Assembly: GCA_009784995.1 (NCBI GenBank)
Contig: WQXE01000105.1
Span: 1 to 6,486, forward strand
DNA: 6,486 nt
Direction of reading: 5' to 3'
Origin: Treponema sp.
GTDB lineage: Bacteria; Spirochaetota; Spirochaetia; Treponematales; Breznakiellaceae
The notes under the pieces: model-generated
Database searches by the model: none
What the model was told of the DNA's origin: nothing
The model's input: only the letters and a program-made list of their open reading frames with translations
Shown: positions 1 through 5,288 of the stretch, piece by piece
Layout of the letters: every line of letters begins with the position of its first letter
Position numbering within the stretch: the first letter of the stretch is position 1
Program-made: the position numbers and the translations under genes

Positions 1-6
1 AGGAGG
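1..6 (+). promoter_or_regulatory. Shine-Dalgarno site of the first receiver gene
   Basis: The window opens with AGGAGG, a full match to the core anti-Shine-Dalgarno complement, four bases before the ATG at 11. The spacer is short, but the next in-frame ATG (at 32) would remove most of the first beta strand of the receiver, so the ATG at 11 is preferred. Because the site sits at the window edge, no promoter for this gene row can be seen. Confidence 0.75.
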
Positions 7-10
7 TTCT

Positions 11-397
11 ATGCCTGCCGGTGTAACAATTATGGTTGTTGACGACTCTAGAATTATGAGGAACACTGTAAAGGGTGTCTTCTCGGGAGTAGATACTGCT
101 TGTAACTTCATTGAAGCAAAAGACGGTGAAGAAGCATTAGCGCTACTTGAAACACAAAGTGTAGATCTAATTCTACTTGACTGGAATATGCCAAGGTTGT
201 CGGGAATTGATTTCCTGAAACAGGTAAGGGCAATGGATCAGTATAAAGATTTACCCATTATTATGGTAACCAGTGAGGCTGCCAAGTTTAACGTAATAGA
301 AGCGTTAAAACACGGAGCCACTGATTATATTACAAAGCCGATAAAACTTGATTTATTCAAGAGTAAATTGGCAAAACTACGCTTATTCAGGATGTAA
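11..397 (+). CDS. CheY-like single-domain response regulator
   Basis: This is a 128-residue stand-alone receiver domain with no output domain, so it probably acts by binding a partner protein in the cytoplasm when phosphorylated. The acidic pair is Asp11-Asp12, the phospho-acceptor is Asp57 in LLDWNMP, the switch Thr is Thr87, the aromatic switch is Tyr106 and the conserved Lys is Lys109. These positions and the length equal those of E. coli CheY, and Asn59, Glu89 and Asn94 also match. The DWNMP motif is typical of chemotaxis CheY proteins. The gene ends two bases before a CheX-type phosphatase gene, which points to that protein as its dephosphorylating partner. The likely phosphodonor is the CheA-like kinase encoded at the end of the same gene row. 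It could be a motor-binding CheY or a receiver dedicated to this local circuit; the sequence does not decide. I leave the symbol empty because the organism probably has another cheY in its main chemotaxis operon. Confidence 0.93.
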   Translation: MPAGVTIMVVDDSRIMRNTVKGVFSGVDTACNFIEAKDGEEALALLETQSVDLILLDWNMPRLSGIDFLKQVRAMDQYKDLPIIMVTSEAAKFNVIEALKHGATDYITKPIKLDLFKSKLAKLRLFRM

Positions 398-399
398 AC

Positions 400-888
400 A
401 TGACAGTCGAATTGCAAAATTATGTAGAACCATTTGTTGAAGTAACAGTCAATACTTTTAAGGAGTTTTGCGGTATTGATGTAATCCCACGGCACCCGCA
501 TTTTTTGGATCCGGACAAGGGATTTGAATGGGATATTTCAGCGGTTATCGGGCTTTCCGGTATTGTAAAGGGAGCGGTAATTGTCTCCATGAAAGCGGAT
601 CTGGCGTTAAAATTGACAGATATTCTTGCCGGCGAAGGACACACGGAAATTGACGCCGATTGTGTTGACGCTATCGGAGAAATCAACAATATTATTGCCG
701 GTAACATAAAACCGAAAATCCCCAACGGAGATAAAATTGTAATTTCTATTCCTACAATAATAAAAGGAAAAGAACACTCAATAGCATGGCCTTCAAGGCA
801 GACACGTATTCTTTGTATTCCGCACAAAGCATTTGAAAATGATATCTTTCATTTAATGGTCGCAATTGAACTTGAATCTGATAAATAA
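400..888 (+). CDS. cheX: CheX-type CheY-P phosphatase
   Basis: This 162-residue protein has the length and pattern of the CheC/CheX/FliY phosphatase group and is closest to CheX. A single ExxN catalytic signature is visible: Glu94 and Asn97 in the helix GEINNIIAGNIK, followed by the conserved Gly101-Asn102. In characterised CheX the Glu and Asn side chains enter the CheY active site and promote hydrolysis of the aspartyl phosphate. CheC and FliY usually carry two such motifs; one motif here fits CheX, which works as a dimer. The strand-rich part around residues 45-65 (DISAVIGLSGIVKGAVIVSM) is the usual start of the fold. The start is two bases after the receiver stop codon, with AGGATG overlapping the end of that gene as a weak ribosome-binding site, so translation is probably coupled. 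Its neighbours make the adjacent receiver its natural substrate. There is no membrane segment, so it is predicted to be cytoplasmic. Confidence 0.87.
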   Translation: MTVELQNYVEPFVEVTVNTFKEFCGIDVIPRHPHFLDPDKGFEWDISAVIGLSGIVKGAVIVSMKADLALKLTDILAGEGHTEIDADCVDAIGEINNIIAGNIKPKIPNGDKIVISIPTIIKGKEHSIAWPSRQTRILCIPHKAFENDIFHLMVAIELESDK

Positions 889-903
889 ACACGAGAGGGC
901 ATA

Positions 904-1866
904 ATGAAACATGTTTTTGTGTTTGATCCAAAAGCATTTTATAACCAACAGTGGAAGATGGACAATATTCTTGATGGTATCGGACAGTATTTTAGAACAC
1001 AGGAAAACTTAAGTTTTTCCATTCAATATTCCCGGTACCGCAGGAATGCCATAAGTATAATTCAGGATGAAATAGAAAAAGGAAATCCCGGCGATATATT
1101 AAGGATTTACGCGATTGGCGGGGAAGAGATCCTTTTTGACTGTTTGAACGCTGTCGCGCATTATCCAAACGCGCAACTTGTGCCGGTACCGTTTGGCGAA
1201 ACAAATAATTTTATAAGAATTTTTGGTGATGACAAGATTGAAAGCTTTAAAGATATACCGCAGCTTGTTCACGCCGAAGCGATTTCCACCGATATAATCA
1301 GATGGGGAATAAACTACGCTCTTAATTCCTGTTATATAGGAATGAATTCGATAATTTCCAAGAATATAAAAGAATTAAAAACAAGGTTGAATAAAGGCAG
1401 TTTCGTATTATTCACAAAAATATCAACTTTTTTTAATTATATTTTTACGGCATTTGACAAAAAACTGGCAGCCAGAAAATATTTAATTACAATTGACGAT
1501 GTGGATTACAGCGGAAGTTACAGCCTTATCCATGTAGCGAACACTCCGTATTTCGACGGGAAAAAAACCAGTCTTTCCAACGCGACCCCTGATGACGGGC
1601 TTTTGGATATAGCGCTTATAAAAGCGTCACACCCCATGGCGACGCTTTCTTCTATAAGTAAATATTCAAACGGAAAACGCTGCAGAAGCTGCGTAATAAT
1701 TCAAGGAAAAAAAATAACTGTCCAATCCACAGAGCAGATATGGATTCAAATGGACAATGAATATATTCAAGATACCGAAATCAGCCTGAGTGTTATACAT
1801 CACGCGGTGCAAATGGTAGTACCAAACGGTTTATCATACCCAATCGGCTCGATTGAAGCTCTTTAA
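904..1866 (+). CDS. Diacylglycerol-kinase-fold protein with altered GGDGT motif
   Basis: This 320-residue soluble protein matches the layout of the DAGK-catalytic / YegS-BmrU lipid kinase family. An N-terminal nucleotide-binding half runs to about residue 125. PVPFGETNNF (94-103) stands where the family has PLGTGNDF. A C-terminal beta-rich half contains the TPDDGLLDIALIK segment (228-240) and a MDNEYI segment (283-288) where DGE is usual. The signature GGDGT is replaced by GGEEI (72-76); LNE after it is replaced by LFD, while Asn82 is kept. In human sphingosine kinase 1 the Asp of this motif is catalytic, and changing the following Gly to Asp (G82D) gives a dead, dominant-negative enzyme. Here both positions are Glu. 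The protein may therefore have lost kinase activity and serve as a lipid or nucleotide sensor, though weak or different activity is not excluded. AGAGGG lies four bases before the start; the downstream gap to the kinase gene is 13 bases. Its place between CheX and a membrane kinase suggests a regulatory role in that circuit. Confidence 0.78.
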   Translation: MKHVFVFDPKAFYNQQWKMDNILDGIGQYFRTQENLSFSIQYSRYRRNAISIIQDEIEKGNPGDILRIYAIGGEEILFDCLNAVAHYPNAQLVPVPFGETNNFIRIFGDDKIESFKDIPQLVHAEAISTDIIRWGINYALNSCYIGMNSIISKNIKELKTRLNKGSFVLFTKISTFFNYIFTAFDKKLAARKYLITIDDVDYSGSYSLIHVANTPYFDGKKTSLSNATPDDGLLDIALIKASHPMATLSSISKYSNGKRCRSCVIIQGKKITVQSTEQIWIQMDNEYIQDTEISLSVIHHAVQMVVPNGLSYPIGSIEAL

Positions 1867-1879
1867 GGACGGCGATTAA

Positions 1880-4159
1880 ATGGCGTTAAGAAAGACAAAT
1901 ATTATTAAATCCAGAAGAATCGCGAACATTACTTCGGTTGTTTTGTATTTCTTTATAAGCGCCGTTTTTATTTTTGAAACAACAATAGCCAGAATGCCCA
2001 TAAACTATGTTTACGCGGTGCCTTTGATGCTTCTCGCGATAATAGTATTAAGCGTAATTATAAGAAACACGATAAATCATTACAAACTGGCATTCAACGT
2101 ACCGTTCGCGCTGTTTTTGTATTATACGTTGATGATGCTTACTTTCGACTGGAAAACAAATCATTATCTTCTTATCTATCTCGCGTTATGCGCTATTAGC
2201 TGTATATATTCGCATTTTAACAGATCGCTTACCTTTATTATTGTTGTAAACATCGTTAACGCCTTTTTGATTATTAATAATCCCGATATTTACAGTTATA
2301 ATACGCCGTTATTTTTAACATTATTAAACTGGGCTATCAGTATATTCGCGAGTATTATCATGCTCGTCCTCGCTAGAGCCGCGACAATTCATTTAAACAA
2401 AGCTTTGGAACATCAACAGTCATTCATGGATCTTCTTGATTCTACGGAAAATTATGTCGCGATGGTTAATGATAAAAATGAAGTTGTTTACGCGAGTAAA
2501 ACTCTGTCCGTTTTAACCAATACTGAAGATCCTTCCCTTGTACAAGGCCGTCCTCTTATCGATCTTTTTCCGGGGAAGAGCCTTAAAATATACGCGAGCA
2601 AAATGCTCAAGGAAAAAGACAATTACGCGGAAGACTGGGAATTTACCCTGAACGGATTAAAAAGGTATTTTAAAGCGGCGTCACACGGACTTCGCGGCGG
2701 AAGCAGCGGCGCTTTAATATCACTTTATGACATGACTCACCTAGCCGAGCGCGATGAAATCGCTGTCATGAAAGACTCAATGAAAATCGGGCTCTTTTTC
2801 ATGGACAGCAACTATGTTATTCAGGATCACTATTCAAGATATCTGGAAGAAATGTTATCAGACACTAAATTATTCGGAAAACTGTTTACGGATATTATTT
2901 CAGATTCTGTCAGTACAAACGAATTAAACGCAATTACAGATTATTTTAACATGGTTTTGGAAAGGTCTTACGACCAGGACATGCTCGATGACATAAACCC
3001 TTTACACGAGCTTCATTATGTAAACAAGGAAACCGGAGACAGAAAAATATTCCAGTTTGAATTTGGTACTGTAGAAAGAGCGAAAGGCGAAGTATTTATT
3101 CTCGCCACTGTCTACGATATTACAATCAGGGTTGAATTATTACAAAGATTGGCGGAAGAAGAATCAAGACGACAGGAAGAAATGGAAGCCGTCTTTGAAC
3201 TTATTCAGGTAGACCCAAGTACATTTAATGACTTCATGAAAGACATGGAATTTGAGCTTGCCACAATCGCGAAGATACAAAAGAACGAAACACTTACAGC
3301 GCATGAATCATTGGTAAAAATATATCAGTCTGTCCATGCCATTAAATCCAACGCTGTTATTTTAGGATTAAATATTTTCGGAAAAAAAGTACACAATTTG
3401 GAATCGAAGATTAAAAAACTTCGCGAAATGGAAGGCAATGTTCCCTTCGCGGAAATGCTTAATTTAACATTGGAAATAGAAAAAATAATCAAGGAAAAAG
3501 AAGGATTTAAAGATACAATCGCGAAACTTCAGACTTATGCCGGCGGCAACAAAAACAAGGAAGCGGCAGCCGAAGGCGGAAAACAAAACGTAAAAGTTTT
3601 GCTTGATTCCCTCTCGAAAACCACAGCGAAAGCTGCGGAAGACCTGGAAAAACAAATAAAATTTATCGCTACTGATATAGACCCTGAAGCTATTGATAAC
3701 GGTCCAAGACGCACAATGAAAGAAATACTAATGCAGCTTGTGCGAAATTCAGCCGTTCACGGAATTGAACTACCGGATGACAGAAAAGCCGCCGGCAAAA
3801 ACGAAACCGGCATAGTAAAACTTTCCATTAAAATATCCGATGATAAAAAACAAATTTTAATTAGATTTAACGATGACGGCGGTGGTCTAAATTATCAGCG
3901 AATCGCGGAAAAAGCGTTAAGTAAAAAATTAATAAAAAAAGAAGACGCTAATAATAAAGACATGTTAATAAAAGCGATATTCTCACCCGGTTTTAGCACA
4001 GCGGAAGTTGAAGGCGTTCACGGCGGCAGAGGCATCGGTTTAAATCTTGTACGCGACCGCATAAAAGAAATAAACGGCTCTGTAAAACTGCGTTCCGAAG
4101 AAGGCAAGGGAACGATGTTCCTTGTTACTCTTCCTGTGGGTCCTGATAAAGACAAATAA
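1880..4159 (+). CDS. CheA-like membrane sensor kinase: 6TM, PAS-like, HPt, HATPase
   Basis: This 759-residue protein starts with about six hydrophobic helices (roughly 17-35, 43-62, 72-88, 96-112, 117-133, 146-165) joined by short loops. Two PAS-like regions follow (about 180-290 and 298-418), then a short helical linker. An HPt domain spans about 435-550, with VHAIKSNA giving phosphorylatable His486 and the usual Lys489. After a flexible Gly/Lys/Ala-rich linker (554-570) comes a CheA P4-type ATPase domain: N-box LVRNSAVHGIE (621-630; Asn623, His627, with Val626 where CheA has Asp), G1 box DDGGG (665-669), F box FSPGFST (701-707) and G2 box GGRGIG (715-720), then GKGT (742-745). The P3 dimerisation and CheW-like P5 domains are absent, so it should not dock on a standard receptor array; its own membrane and PAS-like regions presumably provide the input. 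AAGGA at 1865-1869 precedes the start by ten bases. The likely phosphate target is the receiver encoded first in this gene row. The ligand or stimulus is unknown. Confidence 0.88.
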   Translation: MALRKTNIIKSRRIANITSVVLYFFISAVFIFETTIARMPINYVYAVPLMLLAIIVLSVIIRNTINHYKLAFNVPFALFLYYTLMMLTFDWKTNHYLLIYLALCAISCIYSHFNRSLTFIIVVNIVNAFLIINNPDIYSYNTPLFLTLLNWAISIFASIIMLVLARAATIHLNKALEHQQSFMDLLDSTENYVAMVNDKNEVVYASKTLSVLTNTEDPSLVQGRPLIDLFPGKSLKIYASKMLKEKDNYAEDWEFTLNGLKRYFKAASHGLRGGSSGALISLYDMTHLAERDEIAVMKDSMKIGLFFMDSNYVIQDHYSRYLEEMLSDTKLFGKLFTDIISDSVSTNELNAITDYFNMVLERSYDQDMLDDINPLHELHYVNKETGDRKIFQFEFGTVERAKGEVFILATVYDITIRVELLQRLAEEESRRQEEMEAVFELIQVDPSTFNDFMKDMEFELATIAKIQKNETLTAHESLVKIYQSVHAIKSNAVILGLNIFGKKVHNLESKIKKLREMEGNVPFAEMLNLTLEIEKIIKEKEGFKDTIAKLQTYAGGNKNKEAAAEGGKQNVKVLLDSLSKTTAKAAEDLEKQIKFIATDIDPEAIDNGPRRTMKEILMQLVRNSAVHGIELPDDRKAAGKNETGIVKLSIKISDDKKQILIRFNDDGGGLNYQRIAEKALSKKLIKKEDANNKDMLIKAIFSPGFSTAEVEGVHGGRGIGLNLVRDRIKEINGSVKLRSEEGKGTMFLVTLPVGPDKDK

Positions 4160-4171
4160 TTCTTTTAATTT
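4160..4171. other. Convergent junction without a visible terminator
   Basis: Only 12 bases separate the stop codons of the plus-strand kinase and the minus-strand HD-GYP gene. The junction and its flanks are almost all A and T with TTTAA-type short palindromes. I see no GC-rich stem followed by a T run on either strand, so transcripts may run into the opposite gene or end by another mechanism. Confidence 0.6.
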
Positions 4172-5254
4172 TTAAATTGTTTTAAACTTATTTGATACTT
4201 TAGTAAATATTTTAATTAAATCCGGATCAAATTGGGAGCCGCTTCCTTCTATTAAAATCATTACAGCTTCATCATGAGTATAAGCTTTTTTGTAAGGGCG
4301 ATCTGAAACAAGCGCGTCATAAACATCGGGTATTGCCATGATACGTCCCAAAAGCGGTATATCATACCCCTTTAAATGATTGGGATAACCTGTTCCGTCC
4401 CATTTTTCATGATGACTTTCCGCGAATATAATCGCGTATTTTAAAAACTCGCCTTCTTTTGTTAGCATTGTAACTTTTTCTACAATTTGTTTTCCGATGT
4501 TTGTATGAACTTTCATATCTTCATATTCATTCATATCTAGTCTTCCGGGTTTTCTTAAAATATTATCAGTAATAAATATTTTTCCGACATCATGCAGCTG
4601 GCTTGATTGAACAAGAATATCAATATCCCAATCTTTTGTTTCTTCTTTGTATTTATCGTTTGTAACAACTTCTTCCAGCATAATACGCAGCCCGCGCTGT
4701 GTTCTTTCTATGTGCCTGCCTGTAGTATCATCACGGTATTCAACAAGGTCTGCCATTGTTTTTAAAAGGGCGTTTTGTAATTGCAATACATTCTGCGTTT
4801 TTTCATCAACCATTTTTTGAAGATTATCATTAAAAAACTGAAGGTCGGCTGTCTGTTGTTCCAGAATTTTCTTTTGTTCCTGTAATAAAAGATGCAGTTC
4901 AATCCGTTTTAAAAGAAGCGGCGGATGTATTGGTTTTGATATATAATCTACCGCTCCCAATGATAACGCTGTAAGTTCTGCCGCCGATTCTGTATGAGCT
5001 GTAAGAAAAATAACCGGAATAAAAGCTGTTTCCAGCCTGGATTTAAGAATTTTTATGGCTTCGTAGCCGTTAATTTCGGGCATATCAATATCGAGCAGGA
5101 TTAAATCGGGAGTATTATTTTCCAAAATGGAAAACAGTTTTTCCGCGGAAGGGGCTGTGGCTACAGAATATTTTTCAGATAATATATTTTTACCGATGCG
5201 AAGATTAGCCGGGTTATCATCGACCATGATAATTAAATCTTTTTTTCCTTCCAT
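4172..5254 (-). CDS. Response regulator with HD-GYP domain, predicted cyclic-di-GMP phosphodiesterase
   Basis: This 360-residue cytoplasmic protein has an N-terminal receiver (about 5-122: Asp12-Asp13, phospho-acceptor Asp55 in LLDIDMP, Thr85, Lys107). A predicted coiled coil (about 122-165) comes next, then a complete HD-GYP domain (about 165-355). The metal and signature residues are present: Glu172, His181, His221-Asp222 in LHDVGK, His250, His281-His282 and the DGTGYP loop (286-291), then Asp310 in IPDVYDAL. Pro309 replaces the Ala more usual before that Asp. HD-GYP domains of this type hydrolyse cyclic-di-GMP to pGpG or GMP, so phosphorylation of Asp55 probably controls cyclic-di-GMP level. 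The start follows the hybrid kinase stop by 24 bases, with AAAAGG nine bases upstream of the ATG, so the two genes are probably one transcript and the kinase HPt is the likely phosphodonor. All key residues are intact, so an active enzyme is expected. Confidence 0.93.
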   Translation of the reverse strand: MEGKKDLIIMVDDNPANLRIGKNILSEKYSVATAPSAEKLFSILENNTPDLILLDIDMPEINGYEAIKILKSRLETAFIPVIFLTAHTESAAELTALSLGAVDYISKPIHPPLLLKRIELHLLLQEQKKILEQQTADLQFFNDNLQKMVDEKTQNVLQLQNALLKTMADLVEYRDDTTGRHIERTQRGLRIMLEEVVTNDKYKEETKDWDIDILVQSSQLHDVGKIFITDNILRKPGRLDMNEYEDMKVHTNIGKQIVEKVTMLTKEGEFLKYAIIFAESHHEKWDGTGYPNHLKGYDIPLLGRIMAIPDVYDALVSDRPYKKAYTHDEAVMILIEGSGSQFDPDLIKIFTKVSNKFKTI

Positions 5255-5271
5255 ATACCTGTACCTTTTAA

Positions 5272-5288
5272 CAAATTATTATAATTTG
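5272..5288. repeat. Short inverted repeat centred on the hybrid kinase stop codon
   Basis: CAAATTA and TAATTTG form perfect 7-base arms around TTA, which is the TAA stop codon of the minus-strand kinase gene. The stem is AT-rich with a three-base loop, and no T run follows it, so it is not an intrinsic terminator. It could weakly affect translation coupling to the HD-GYP gene or be chance. Confidence 0.3.

Noticed and set aside
11..397. Naming the first gene as the motility cheY
   Set aside because: The residue numbering matches E. coli CheY closely, but the operon lacks receptors, cheW, cheB and cheR, so the name would overstate the function.
420..827. Open frame on the minus strand opposite the CheX gene
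   Set aside because: It lies wholly opposite a well-supported CheX gene, its product shows no recognisable domain, and no ribosome-binding site decides its start.
1032..1193. Two copies of CCGGTACCG in the lipid-kinase-like gene
   Set aside because: Both are short palindromes in coding sequence in different reading contexts, with no further copies nearby; chance is sufficient.
3791..3811. GCCGG/CCGGC inverted repeat with an 11-base loop inside the membrane kinase gene
   Set aside because: It falls in codons of the conserved region after the ATPase N-box, has no T run after it, and is most simply a by-product of coding sequence.
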